Below are positions 18,977 through 29,036 of a stretch of 64,000 nucleotides of DNA, in pieces (position 1 is the stretch's first letter; each line of letters opens with the position of its first letter). A model generated the notes under the pieces. It had not been told where the DNA came from, searched no databases, and saw nothing but the letters and a program-made list of their open reading frames with translations. Location: contig JADGOZ010000132.1 of assembly GCA_017882705.1 (NCBI GenBank), positions 30,193 to 94,192 of the forward strand. The letters run 5' to 3'. This DNA comes from Candidatus Nanopelagicales bacterium. GTDB taxonomy: Bacteria > Actinomycetota > Actinomycetes > S36-B12 > CAIYMF01. Position numbers and translations under genes: made by a program.

Positions 18977-20440
18977 TCAGCGCGCCGCTCCCGCGAGCTC
19001 GCTGATCCGTGCCGCGGCGAGGCCCAGCGGGAGCGCCGCCGCGGGCTGGATGCTGCCGTCGGACGCGAGCCTCGTCACGAGGTCTGCGAGCTCGCGCGCC
19101 CGCTTGTCCGCCGGCTTCCCCTTGCCGGTGTCGAGTGCGCCCAGCACGTCGTCCGCGCCGGCGATCAACCGCTCCGCGGACCGCGCGTCGACCAACGCAC
19201 GGCGCTGAGCGGTGCCCACGACGGTCTGGAAGGCCGCGACCGCCTCGGCAACCGTGGCCGAGCCGGGAACCGCGATACCCGAAGGGGACGGTGCGGTCGG
19301 CGAGGCCGTCGGCGGCGGGACGGACACTGGCGAGCGCGACGGCGTGCTGAGCGCCTCGGGTGCCGGGCCGCTCGTGCGACTGCTCATGAACGCGGCCGTG
19401 ACGGCGAAAGCGATCACGGCCACGGCCACGACCAGCGCCGCAGCCGCCATCCACCGACCGAGGCGACCGTCGGCGGTCGACGTGGGCGAGGGACGGTCCG
19501 GCGGCTCCGCGGGGACGACCAGCGTCTGCGCCAGCAGGTCCGACCCGTCGATCGGGAGCACCCTCGTCTCGGCGGGGCGCGCAGTCGTCACCGAGAGCAG
19601 CGCATGACGGGCCGCAGCCGCGCCGGCCGGACGATCGGCGGGATCCTTCGCGAGCAGGTGGGCGACGACCCGATCCACGTCGGCCCCGACGTCCGGACGG
19701 CTCGAGGACGGGACCGGCGGCACGTCGTGGATGTGCTGGTAGAGCATCGCGACAGGCGACTCGGCCGCGAACGGCGGGGAGCCGGTGAGCATCTCCGTCA
19801 GGACGCAGCCGACGGCGTAGAGGTCCGACTGAGGCCCCGCATCACCGCCGGCGGCCTGCTCGGGCGCGATGTACGCGGGCGTCCCGATCAGGGTCGAGAC
19901 CTGGGTCAGCGCCGTGAGACCCTCGGCGCGCGCGATTCCGAAGTCGAAGACCTGCGTCCGCCCTCCGTCACCGATGAGGATGTTGCCCGGCTTGATGTCG
20001 CGGTGCACGATGCCGGCGCGGTGCGCCGCGTCGAGCGCGTCGCAGACGTCGGCAGCGATCCCGATCGCCTGGTCGACCGGCAGCGGTCCGTCGGCGCGGA
20101 GCACCTCGTGCAGGGTCCGGCCGTGCACGACCTCCATGACGAGGTACGCCGTCCCCTCGTCGACGCCCGCGTCGAACGTCGTGACCACGCCGGGATGCGA
20201 CAGCCTCGCGGCGTGGAGCGCCTCGCGCGTGAACCGTGCGCGGAAGACCGGATCGGCGGCGTACTGGTCGCGCAGGACCTTGACCGCGACCTCGCGGTCG
20301 AGCACCCGGTCGGTCGCGAGCCACACGACGGCCATCCCACCGGAGCCCAGGACGCGTAGGAGCTCGTAGCGACCGCCCAGCACCGCGACCGCGTGCGCGG
20401 TCGTCGACGGAGCGGTCGGATCGTCCTGCGACGAGGTCAC
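18977..20440 (-). CDS. Serine/threonine protein kinase (PknB-like, single TM)
   Basis: LGSGGMAVVWLATD, VAVKVL, GIVHRDIKPGNILIGDGGRTQVFDFGIARA; TM segment and extracellular region. Confidence 0.95.
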   Translation of the reverse strand: MTSSQDDPTAPSTTAHAVAVLGGRYELLRVLGSGGMAVVWLATDRVLDREVAVKVLRDQYAADPVFRARFTREALHAARLSHPGVVTTFDAGVDEGTAYLVMEVVHGRTLHEVLRADGPLPVDQAIGIAADVCDALDAAHRAGIVHRDIKPGNILIGDGGRTQVFDFGIARAEGLTALTQVSTLIGTPAYIAPEQAAGGDAGPQSDLYAVGCVLTEMLTGSPPFAAESPVAMLYQHIHDVPPVPSSSRPDVGADVDRVVAHLLAKDPADRPAGAAAARHALLSVTTARPAETRVLPIDGSDLLAQTLVVPAEPPDRPSPTSTADGRLGRWMAAAALVVAVAVIAFAVTAAFMSSRTSGPAPEALSTPSRSPVSVPPPTASPTAPSPSGIAVPGSATVAEAVAAFQTVVGTAQRRALVDARSAERLIAGADDVLGALDTGKGKPADKRARELADLVTRLASDGSIQPAAALPLGLAAARISELAGAAR

Positions 20441-20592
20441 ACGCTGCTCTCCCTGGCTGGGGGGGCCGTCCGGACTGCCGGCGCGCATGACGGCTGCGCA
20501 GACCCGGCTCCCCCGACCCTACGTCCGCGCGGGACGCACACCGGACCGCCGTCGCGGCCGTCCACCCGCTGACCGGGTCGGAACGCCGCGGC

Positions 20593-21081
20593 TCACGCGG
20601 CGGGAAGGGTCCCCTCGTACGCCGCCTGCAGGGCCGCGGCGTCGAACTTCACCATCGCCAGCATCGCCTGGATCGCGCGGTTGCGACCGGAATCGTCCGG
20701 TCCGCCGATCCACTCGTCGAGCCGCTCGGGGACCACCTGCCAGGTGATGCCGAACCGGTCGGTGATCCAGCCGCACTGACTGGCCTCACCACCGTCGAGG
20801 AAGGCGTCCCAGAAGCGGTCGATGTCGGCCTGCGTCGCGCACCGGACGACGAACGAGGTCGCCGGGGTGTGCTGGTAGATCGGACCGCCGTTCAGCGCCG
20901 TGAACGACGTGCCGCGCAGCTCGAAGTCCACTGTCATGACGGTCCCCTCCTCGCCCGGCGTGTTCGGCGCGTAGCGCGCGACGCCGACGACGCGCGAGTC
21001 CTCGAAGAGATCGACGTAGAGCTGCGCGGCCTCCTCCGCCTGGGTGTCGAACCAGAGGAACGGGGTGATCGGGCTGCTCAT
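20593..21081 (-). CDS. VOC/PhnB-like (3-demethylubiquinone-9 3-methyltransferase domain) protein
   Basis: ITPFLWFDTQAEEAAQLYVDLF, TALNGGP, CGWITDRFGITWQVVPE. Confidence 0.92.
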   Translation of the reverse strand: MSSPITPFLWFDTQAEEAAQLYVDLFEDSRVVGVARYAPNTPGEEGTVMTVDFELRGTSFTALNGGPIYQHTPATSFVVRCATQADIDRFWDAFLDGGEASQCGWITDRFGITWQVVPERLDEWIGGPDDSGRNRAIQAMLAMVKFDAAALQAAYEGTLPAA

Positions 21082-21106
21082 CGCGGGCTCCTCCTGCGAG
21101 AAGGGG

Positions 21107-22009
21107 TCAGTGGTCGAGACCGGCGAGGAAGGCGTTGACGACGTCGCGGAACACCTCGGGCTGCTCGACGTGCGGCAGGTGGCTCGCGTCCTCGATCACG
21201 ACCCACTGCGATCCGGCGATGGCCTCGTGCACCGGTGTCACGACCGCCGGGGTCGCCTCGTCGTAGCGACCGGACACGAGCAGGGTCGGCACGTCGATGC
21301 GGTGCAGCCGGTCGGTGATGTCCCAGTCCCTCAGCGAGCCGATGCAGTGGAACTCCGACGGGCCGTTCATCGAGTGGTAGACCGTCGGGTCCTCATCGAG
21401 CAGGGCGAAGGAGCGCGCGACGGGCTCCGGCAGCGGGACCCGGCACAGGTGCCGGTCGTAGTACACCTGCACTGCCTCGACGTACTCCGGTGTGCCGGTC
21501 GTGCCTGCTCTCTCGTGCCGCCGCAGCGTGGCCTCGACCTCGGGCGGCAGCTCGGCACGCAGCCGGTTGGCCTCCGCGACCCACAGCGGGATGCTCGCCG
21601 GCGAGTCCGCGACGACCATCCCGACGAGACCCGCGGGTCGGTCGATCGCGTGCTCCATCGCGAGCATGCCGCCCCACGACTGGCCGAGCAGGGCGTAGCG
21701 GGCGGAGACACCGAGGTGGTCGAGCAGCAGGGTGAGCTCGCGCTTGAACAGGTCGACGGTCCAGAGCCCGTCGGGCGCCTCGCGCAGGTGCGTCGAGCTC
21801 CCGCAGCCGAGCTGGTCGTAGAGGACGAGCGTGCGACCGGACTCGCGGACCAGGTCCGCGGCCGGCTCGAGGTAGTCGTGCGGCGCACCCGGCCCGCCGT
21901 GCAGCAGCACGACCGGCACCTGGTCGGCCCCCGGATCGAGGTCGCCGAGCACGCGGTACCAGGTCTCGCCGTGCTCCCACGTCATCCGGCCGTCCGTCAT
22001 GGCCGCCAT
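21107..22009 (-). CDS. Proline iminopeptidase-like alpha/beta hydrolase
   Basis: VPVVLLHGGPGAPHDYLEP, LYDQLGCGSS, LLGQSWGGMLAMEHAI. Confidence 0.92.
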   Translation of the reverse strand: MAAMTDGRMTWEHGETWYRVLGDLDPGADQVPVVLLHGGPGAPHDYLEPAADLVRESGRTLVLYDQLGCGSSTHLREAPDGLWTVDLFKRELTLLLDHLGVSARYALLGQSWGGMLAMEHAIDRPAGLVGMVVADSPASIPLWVAEANRLRAELPPEVEATLRRHERAGTTGTPEYVEAVQVYYDRHLCRVPLPEPVARSFALLDEDPTVYHSMNGPSEFHCIGSLRDWDITDRLHRIDVPTLLVSGRYDEATPAVVTPVHEAIAGSQWVVIEDASHLPHVEQPEVFRDVVNAFLAGLDH

Positions 22010-22046
22010 GCTTCCGACGCGACCGGACGAGCACAAGGTGCCGCCG

Positions 22047-22988
22047 TCACTCCTCGGGGGCCACGACGACCGCGCTCCCCCTCGCACGCTGGGCCCAGAC
22101 CACGCACGCGATGACGGCGACCGCCGCGAGGACGGTCCCGAGGGTCACCGTCTCGCCGAGCAGCAGCGCGGACCACAGCAGCGTGAGCAGCGCCTGCAGC
22201 TGCTGCACCTGGCCACCGTAGGCGATCCCGGCGAGGGCGAGCCCGCGGTACCACGCGAAGAAGCCGAGGTACATCGACGACAGCCCGAGGCCGAGCAGGC
22301 AGGCCCACTCGATCGGTGTCGGCGCGTACGACCCGCTCGTGCGGACCCAGACCACCGCGGACGCCGGCACGGTGACCGGGAGCGCGAGGACCACGACCCA
22401 GGAGATGACCTGCCATCCCGGCATCGCCTTCGTCACCGACGCGCCTTCGACGTAGCACCACGACGACATGAGGACGGCGCCGACGACGAGCAGGTCGGCC
22501 GTGAGGTCGGCGCCCCGGGCGCCGCCGCGGGAGAGGGCGAACACCACGAGCGCGAGCGAGCCGGTGACCGCGGCGAGCCAGAACTGGCCGCTCACCCGCT
22601 CGTGCGTGCGCAGCACGGCGAACAGCGCGGTCGTGAGCGGCATGAACGCCGCGATCACCGCGACGTGCGCGGAGGTGGTCCGCTCGAGCGCCAGCGCGAG
22701 CAGGATCGGCCAGCCGAACACCGCGCCGATCATGGTGAACACGATCGGCGTGAGGTGCTCCCGCGGCGGCAGGGGCACCCGTCGGATCGTCAGCAGCACC
22801 AGGGCCAGGACGCCCGCGACGACGGCCCGCCCCATGGCCGTGAAGAACGGGCTGAAGCCGCCGACCGCGACCTTGGTCATCGGCACCGAGAACGAGAAGA
22901 GCAGCACGCCGACGAACGCCCAGACGAGTCCGGCCCGCACGGTGGGCGTCATCGCCCGTGATGCGCGGGTCGTCCCGGTCGTGGCCAT
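22047..22988 (-). CDS. EamA-family DMT transporter
   Basis: Ten TM EamA architecture: VGVLLFSFSVPMTKVAVGGFSPFFTAMGRAV. Confidence 0.88.
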   Translation of the reverse strand: MATTGTTRASRAMTPTVRAGLVWAFVGVLLFSFSVPMTKVAVGGFSPFFTAMGRAVVAGVLALVLLTIRRVPLPPREHLTPIVFTMIGAVFGWPILLALALERTTSAHVAVIAAFMPLTTALFAVLRTHERVSGQFWLAAVTGSLALVVFALSRGGARGADLTADLLVVGAVLMSSWCYVEGASVTKAMPGWQVISWVVVLALPVTVPASAVVWVRTSGSYAPTPIEWACLLGLGLSSMYLGFFAWYRGLALAGIAYGGQVQQLQALLTLLWSALLLGETVTLGTVLAAVAVIACVVWAQRARGSAVVVAPEE

Positions 22989-23095
22989 CCCGAGAATGTA
23001 CTGGCGGCGCGGCGGCCGCGAGCACCTGGCGCACGTGTCGCCCGAGCTGTCCGGGAACGACAGATGCGCCAGGTACTGGCGAGAGGCCGGGTCCG

Positions 23096-24069
23096 CTACT
23101 CGATCTCCGCCGCCGCCATCTGGGCATCGGTCGCGAGGTCCATGCGGGTGCTGCGGCCGGCGACCCAGAACAGCACGCCGGTGAGGATGAACAGGGCCAG
23201 CGGGACGAGCTCCACGCCGAAGTACTGCCACTTCTCGTCGGCTCCCCAGGCCGACGGGCGGTAGTCGTGCCGTACCGCGCCGAGATCACGCCGAGGTAGC
23301 GCAGGCCGGCGCCGTCGAAGGCCGAGACGGCCATCGCACGGTCCGAGCCCATGATCCAGGCGACGCCGCAGGTGAGCAGCGACAGGATGAACAGCCTCGC
23401 GCAGATGTCGCCGATGACGGCGCCCGCACCCGTCAGGACGATGCCGCTGTCGGCCGAGCCGACCTCACCGCCGTAGACGGTGAAGACCGGCTTCATCGCG
23501 TCGATGAAGCCGCCGAGGTTGGTCACCTGGTCGGTCGGGAGGACCAGCAGGATGCCGAGGATCGGCACGCCGTAGAGGATCACGGCGGCGATGGCGCTGC
23601 CGCCGATGGCCCACGGGACGTCCTTCTGCGGGTCGGTCATCTCGTCGCCGGCGCTGCTCGGCAGCTCGAACCCGACGTACTGGAACATCAGGACCGGCAC
23701 GAGCAGGACGGCGCCGGCCATCGTGGGCCTGAAGTCGCCGGCACCTAAGCCGTGCACGCCGTTCTTGATCGCGTAGACGACGACGGAGATCGTGAAGAAG
23801 CCGAGCAGCGCGAACCGCGAGTAGGCGCCGATCGACGGGATCCACTTGCCGACCTGGAACGACAGGATCGCGGCGAGCACGCCGATCCAGACGAAGAGCA
23901 GCGTGAAGACGTAGAACGGCACGGTGTCGAGCTCGGACTGGTTGAGGAAGAAGGTCGCGAACACCGTCGCGGCGCTGACCGCGAGCGTGCCGCCGAGCCA
24001 CACCGGGTTGGTCACCCAGTAGAGGAAGTTGTTGACCACACCGGCGAGACGACCGAAGGCCAGACGCAC
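23096..24069 (-). pseudogene. Degraded APC amino acid permease (N-terminus missing, internal deletion plus frame change)
   Basis: Begins mid-protein (GVVNNFLYWVTNPVWLGGTLAV), frame lost after GLRYLGVISARYGT; C-terminus KWQYFGVELVPLALFILTGVLFWVAGRSTRMDLA recovered in another frame. Confidence 0.82.
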
Positions 24070-24164
24070 CCGGCCGGGGGTGCCGGAGTCGCGTCACCCT
24101 AGCGGCGCGAGATCAACGCCGGATTACAAACGCCGCGGTTCACCTGGCGGCAACAGACAATGGT

Positions 24165-24530
24165 CTAGACCGCAGGTGACTCCGGCGCCGCGGCGCCGGC
24201 GGAGGTTCCGAGCTCGGTGCGGACCCAGCCGGTCACCTTGTGCTCGGCGTAGAACGACAGGAACGGCACCATGCCCGAGAGCGTCATGAGAGCCAGCCGC
24301 CCGATCGACCAGCGCATCCGGAAGCCGAGGTCGAGTCCGAGCAGGACGTAGATCATGAACAGCCAGCCGTGCGCGATCGCGACGATCGAGTCGCTCTCGA
24401 TCGACTTCGTGACGTACTTCAGCAGGATGGCGCCGACGAACAGCAGGAGCGTGACTCCGACGACGAACGCCATGACGCGGTAGCGCAGGAGCGCCCCCCG
24501 GACGGACTCGGCGGTGGGTGCGGTGGCCAC
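24165..24530 (-). CDS. DUF3817 domain membrane protein
   Basis: Three-TM protein with IVAIAHGWLFMIYVLLGLDL. Confidence 0.85.
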   Translation of the reverse strand: MATAPTAESVRGALLRYRVMAFVVGVTLLLFVGAILLKYVTKSIESDSIVAIAHGWLFMIYVLLGLDLGFRMRWSIGRLALMTLSGMVPFLSFYAEHKVTGWVRTELGTSAGAAAPESPAV

Positions 24531-24580
24531 GTCAGTCGACCTCTCCTACGAGACTCGTGCGCACCCGGGCGGGTGCCACA

Positions 24581-25315
24581 TCAGTACACCTCACGCACCG
24601 GCGCGGTCTCCTGCCGGGTCTGCTCCGGCCCGAGCTCGCGCAGGTCGTCGCGCAGCATCCGCCACCAGAAGAAGATGACGAAGCCGGCGAAGAGCAGCCA
24701 CTGCACCGCGTACGACGCGTTCTGCAGCCGGAGGTTCCCGCCTGCCTGCTGCGTGATGGGCGGCTGGACGGGCGTGGTGGCGACCACCGGTGGCGGCGTC
24801 TGCGACTGCAGGGCGATCCAGCCGCCGACCGCCGGGTACGGCAGTGCCAGACCCGACGCCGTGAGACGGTCGGCCTGGCCCGCCGGCAATGAGGACGGGG
24901 TTCCGGGGTCGCCCTCGTACGGCTGCGCCACTCCGGTCACCGTGACGTTGCCGCTCGTCACGTCGGCCACCGCCGGGTCGTCGAGGCTCGTGACCGTCGC
25001 GCGCGCCACCGGGATCGCCGGTCCCGAGGACGGCTGCAGGGGTGTGACGACCCAGTAGGTGCCGTTGCCGTGGACGACCACGACCTGGTGCGCGGCGTCG
25101 TAGGTCCCGGAGGCGCTGACGACCGTGCCGTAGGCCGACGTCGCCAGCGGCTCGCCTGCGGAGAAGACCTCGGCCGCGGGGACGGGTGCCGTCACGACCT
25201 CGTCGCGCTGGGCCCGCTGCCACTGCCAGGCGGACAGGACGCCGAACGCCACGATCACGACCAGCGCGAGGATCGAGAGCCCGATCCACTTCCGCGTCGT
25301 GAGCATCCGGAGCAC
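24581..25315 (-). CDS. SURF1-family protein
   Basis: GLSILALVVIVAFGVLSAWQWQRAQRD N-terminus, C-terminal YAVQWLLFAGFVIFFWWRML. Confidence 0.9.
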   Translation of the reverse strand: MLRMLTTRKWIGLSILALVVIVAFGVLSAWQWQRAQRDEVVTAPVPAAEVFSAGEPLATSAYGTVVSASGTYDAAHQVVVVHGNGTYWVVTPLQPSSGPAIPVARATVTSLDDPAVADVTSGNVTVTGVAQPYEGDPGTPSSLPAGQADRLTASGLALPYPAVGGWIALQSQTPPPVVATTPVQPPITQQAGGNLRLQNASYAVQWLLFAGFVIFFWWRMLRDDLRELGPEQTRQETAPVREVY

Positions 25316-25494
25316 GCCCCCACGGTATCCGCCCTTCGCGGACAGTCCTGCGGCCGCTGTCCGGGTGCTGCTCGACCTCCTCCCCCGGCCCTGGATCGCG
25401 CTTCTCGCTCCTGCTCGTCACCCACCTCGCCACGACGGGGCGGGTGCGTGCCTCGGAGTCGTCGCGAGGTGACTGCGGACGCCATGCTGGTCCC

Positions 25495-25920
25495 GTGCCC
25501 GGCGACCTGAGGATCCGCGGCTCGGTCGTCGTCCCCGAGGCCGAGCTCTCCTGGCGCTTCTCGCGGTCCTCCGGACCGGGCGGTCAGGGCGTCAACACGA
25601 CCGACTCACGGGTGGAGCTCAGCCTCGACGTCGCGGCGACCTCGGCGCTCTCGCCCTACCTGCGCGAGCGGGCGCTCGCGAACCTCGGCGACCGGCTCGT
25701 CGACGGCGTGCTCACCGTCTCGGCCGCCGAGCAGCGCAGCCAGTGGCAGAACCGGCTCTCGGCCGAGCGCAAGCTGGCCGACGCCCTCGCCGCGGCGATC
25801 GCGCCGCCCGCGCGCCCGCGGGTGCCGACGAAACCGTCGGCCTCGGCCCGACGCCGACGCGTCGACGACAAGAAGCGCCGCGGCACCATCAAGAAGCTGC
25901 GCCGCGGCGACCCCGACTGA
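25495..25920 (+). CDS. arfB: Alternative ribosome-rescue factor / peptidyl-tRNA hydrolase ArfB
   Basis: FSRSSGPGGQGVNTTDSRVEL GGQ motif and basic C-terminal tail. Confidence 0.92.
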   Translation: MPGDLRIRGSVVVPEAELSWRFSRSSGPGGQGVNTTDSRVELSLDVAATSALSPYLRERALANLGDRLVDGVLTVSAAEQRSQWQNRLSAERKLADALAAAIAPPARPRVPTKPSASARRRRVDDKKRRGTIKKLRRGDPD

Positions 25921-25952
25921 CCGGGCGGCCACTCGCCCGACTGACCGGGCGG

Positions 25953-26279
25953 CTACTCGGACGACGTGGGGGCGTCGGTCCCGGCAGCGGGCTCGAGGCC
26001 GTCGGGGGCGGGTACGCCCGTCGGCTCGGGCGCGTCGGCGTTGATCGCGTCCTCGTCGAACGTGACCCGCGTGAGCTGCTTGTTCAGGCTCCTGTAGATC
26101 ACGAACACCGCGACCGCGAGGAAGAGCAGCGACAGGAAGCCCAGCAGTCCCGGCCCGAGCCAGGTGGAGTCGTTCTCGCCCGGGAGCGGGCTGGTCGGGG
26201 TCGACTGCGAGAGCGACGGGCTCGGCGACGCCGAGTCGGCGAGGTGGAGGACGACGGACGAGACGAGCGACACGGACAA
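25953..26279 (-). CDS. Hypothetical single-TM protein
   Basis: TM segment LLGFLSLLFLAVAVFVIYRSL, acidic C-terminus. Confidence 0.6.
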   Translation of the reverse strand: MSVSLVSSVVLHLADSASPSPSLSQSTPTSPLPGENDSTWLGPGLLGFLSLLFLAVAVFVIYRSLNKQLTRVTFDEDAINADAPEPTGVPAPDGLEPAAGTDAPTSSE

Positions 26280-26286
26280 ACCTCGA

Positions 26287-27231
26287 TCAGGCGGGGACGG
26301 ACTGCGCCGGGACGCGCAGGCCTACGAACAGATCGTCCTCGTAGCCGTCCGCACCACGCACGTCGGGGACCAGGGAACGAGCGAGCTGGTAGTCCTCGGT
26401 CGGCCAGACCAGCCGCTGGGTGTCGGTGGACAGGTGGAACCAGCGCCCCTCGGGGTCGACCTGCGTGGCGTGCGCCTTGAGCGCGGCGTCGCGGACCTCG
26501 AAGAACTCCCCGCAAGGCACTCGGGTCGTGAGCCGTGCCTCGTCCTCGGGCTTGTCCTCCCAGCCGGCCAGCCAGTCGCCGAACGGCGACTCCATGCCCT
26601 CGGCCAGGCACGCCTCGTGCAGCGCGACGAGCCGCAGCTTGTGGAAGGTGAGGTGGTAGTAGAGCTTGCTGGGCTGCCACGGGTCGCCGGTGCCGGGGAA
26701 CTGCTGGGGGTCGCCCGCCGCCTCGAACGCCCGCATCGACACCTCGTGCGTGCGGATGTGGTCCGGGTGCGGGTAACCGCCGTTCTCGTCGTACGTCGTG
26801 ATCACGTGCGGACGGAACTCGCGGACGAGGCGCACGAGCGGCTCGGTCGCCTCGTCGAGCGGGAGCAGGGCGAAGCAGCCCTCCGGCAGCGGCGGCGTGA
26901 CGCCGTTCTCGTCGGGCTCGGGGAGCCCGGAGTCGTGGAAGCCGAGCCAGGCGTGCTGGACCCCGAGGATCCGCACCGCCTCGGCCATCTCGGCCCGACG
27001 CACCTCGGCGATGTTGGCCATGACGTGCTCGTCGTGGGCCAGCGCCGGGTTCAGGACGTCGCCGAGCTCGCCGCCGGTGCACGAGACCACGAGGACCTCG
27101 ACGCCCTCGCTGACGTAGCGCGCCATGGTCGCGGCGCCCTTGCTCGACTCGTCGTCGGGGTGCGCGTGGACGGCCATGAGGCGCAGCGGCTCCCCGGGAC
27201 GCGGCAGGTCCGCGGCGGTCGGCAGGGTCAC
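26287..27231 (-). CDS. mca: Mycothiol conjugate amidase
   Basis: LMAVHAHPDDESSKGAATMARYV, AWLGFHDSGLPEP, YPHPDHIRTHEVSMRAF. Confidence 0.95.
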   Translation of the reverse strand: MTLPTAADLPRPGEPLRLMAVHAHPDDESSKGAATMARYVSEGVEVLVVSCTGGELGDVLNPALAHDEHVMANIAEVRRAEMAEAVRILGVQHAWLGFHDSGLPEPDENGVTPPLPEGCFALLPLDEATEPLVRLVREFRPHVITTYDENGGYPHPDHIRTHEVSMRAFEAAGDPQQFPGTGDPWQPSKLYYHLTFHKLRLVALHEACLAEGMESPFGDWLAGWEDKPEDEARLTTRVPCGEFFEVRDAALKAHATQVDPEGRWFHLSTDTQRLVWPTEDYQLARSLVPDVRGADGYEDDLFVGLRVPAQSVPA

Positions 27232-27361
27232 GGTCGGCTCCAGGAGGTCGTGAGGGAGACTGGACCCCCCAGGAGGAGGCCCGGCAGGGAGTCTCCCAGA
27301 CCGCAACGATGCCGCATCCCGCGCCTGTTCCCCGGGCGCGTGACGCGCCGGAGGTGAGCAC

Positions 27362-27832
27362 GTGCCGAGCCAGACCCTGAGCCCCGCCATGGCGGCCCGC
27401 TACGGCGTCGGGCGCACCTCGCGCGGGCTCGTCGCGGTGATCGTGGCGGTGGGGGCCGTGTTCCTGGCGATCATCGGCGTGATCACCTGGCGGATGGCCA
27501 CGCCGGGCGTGCAGGCGGACCTGCTGCGCTTCACGGTCGTGAGCGGCACCCGGGTCGACGTCACCTTCGAGGTACGCCGGGACTCCGTGAGCAGCACGGT
27601 CTGCGTGCTCCGGGCCCAGAGCGAGCGGCACGCCGACGTGGGCTACGCGACCGTCACGATCACCCCGGGGCGCGAGTACGTGCAGGCGACGTACCCGCTG
27701 GCGACGTCCTCGCTGGCCACCACGGCCGAGGTCCTCGGCTGCGGCGTGGGCGAGGTGCCGCGGGTCGACCCTCCGCAGTTCCTCCCCGGCACGACGAACC
27801 CGCCTCAGCAGCCCACGATCGACGGCGGCTGA
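27362..27832 (+). CDS. DUF4307 domain membrane protein
   Basis: Single-TM protein in conserved actinobacterial context between mca and greA. Confidence 0.85.
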   Translation: MPSQTLSPAMAARYGVGRTSRGLVAVIVAVGAVFLAIIGVITWRMATPGVQADLLRFTVVSGTRVDVTFEVRRDSVSSTVCVLRAQSERHADVGYATVTITPGREYVQATYPLATSSLATTAEVLGCGVGEVPRVDPPQFLPGTTNPPQQPTIDGG

Positions 27833-27909
27833 CCGACCGAGCACCGCCCCGCACGTACGCTTGCCTCGGCACGCCGTTCGCACCGCTCCCGACCGAAGGT
27901 GACACCTCC

Positions 27910-28407
27910 GTGGCTGACCCGCAGACGACCCAGACCTGGCTGACCCAGGAGGCGTTCGACCGCCTCCAGGAGGAGCTCGCCGAGCGCTCGGGCCCGCGTC
28001 GCGCGCAGATCGTCAAGCGCATCGAGGCCGCGCGCGAGGAGGGCGACCTCAAGGAGAACGGCGGCTACCACGCGGCCAAGGAGGAGCAGGGCAAGAACGA
28101 GGCCCGCGTGAAGGTCCTCACCCACCTTCTCGAGAACGCGCAGATCGGCGCCCCCGAGGCCGCCGAGGGCATCGTGGCCCAGGGTCAGGTCGTCACGGTC
28201 AGGCTCGTCGAGTTCGATGACGAGGAGACGTTCCTGCTCGGCAGTCGCGAGGAGGCCGCCACCTTCTCCGGCAACGTCTACTCCCCGACCTCGCCGCTCG
28301 GTGGTGCGGTGCTCGGGGCCACGGTCGGCGACACCGTCCCCTACACGACCCCGGCCGGCAAGATCTTCCACGTCGAGATCCTCACGACGGGCCCCAACAC
28401 CGGCTGA
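27910..28407 (+). CDS. greA: Transcription elongation factor GreA
   Basis: WLTQEAFDRLQEELAERSGPRRAQIVKRIEAAREEGDLKENGGYHAAKEEQGKNEARV. Confidence 0.97.
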   Translation: MADPQTTQTWLTQEAFDRLQEELAERSGPRRAQIVKRIEAAREEGDLKENGGYHAAKEEQGKNEARVKVLTHLLENAQIGAPEAAEGIVAQGQVVTVRLVEFDDEETFLLGSREEAATFSGNVYSPTSPLGGAVLGATVGDTVPYTTPAGKIFHVEILTTGPNTG

Positions 28408-28432
28408 CCGTCCGCCCCGGACCCCCAGACAG

Positions 28433-28471
28433 GACGAAGCCCCCCTCCCATCACCGGAGGGGGGCTTCGTC
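28433..28471. terminator. greA hairpin terminator
   Basis: Perfect 16-bp stem GACGAAGCCCCCCTCC-catcacc-GGAGGGGGGCTTCGTC. Confidence 0.93.
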
Positions 28472-28497
28472 GTCCGCGGGCCGTACCGTGCGGTCAG

Positions 28498-29034
28498 CCC
28501 GACGTGCGGCGGTAGTGCCGGACGGCGAGCGGCGCGAAGATCGCGATGATCGCGAGGCAGGAGATGACCGTTGTAGAGCACGGGGTTCTGCAGCGACCAG
28601 GCGTCGGAGGGGATGCCGGTCGGGTTGCCGAACAGCTGGCGGCAGGCGAGCGCCAGCGCCGAGATCGGGTTCCACTCGGCGATCAGCTTGATCCCCGCAG
28701 GCATGCCGGTGATCGGGACGAACAGGTTCGACAGGAAGGTCAGCGGGAACAGCCAGATCAGCCCGGCGGTGTTGGCCGTCTCGGGGTTCGGCATGTGCAG
28801 GCCGACCCACGAGCCGACCCACGACACGGTGTAGGCGAACAGCAGCAGGAGCAGGTAGGCCGCGACCGCGTCGACGACCCCGTTGTGGACCCGCCACCCC
28901 ACGACGAGTCCCGTGATCGACAGCACGAACAGCACGAGCACCTGACGCGCTGCGTCGGCCGCCGTGCGGCCGAAGAGCACCGCGGACGCCGCCATCGGCA
29001 GCGACCGGAACCGGTCGACGATGCCCTTGTGCAT
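28498..29034 (-). pseudogene. C-terminal part of DrrB-like ABC-2 permease, with terminal frameshift
   Basis: [30 protein letters not shown]...LTFLSNLFVPITGMPAGIKLIAEWNPISALALACRQLFGNP; one extra A near 28570 breaks the frame before VISCLAIIAIFAPLAVRHYRRTSG*. Confidence 0.88.
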
Positions 29035-29036
29035 CC

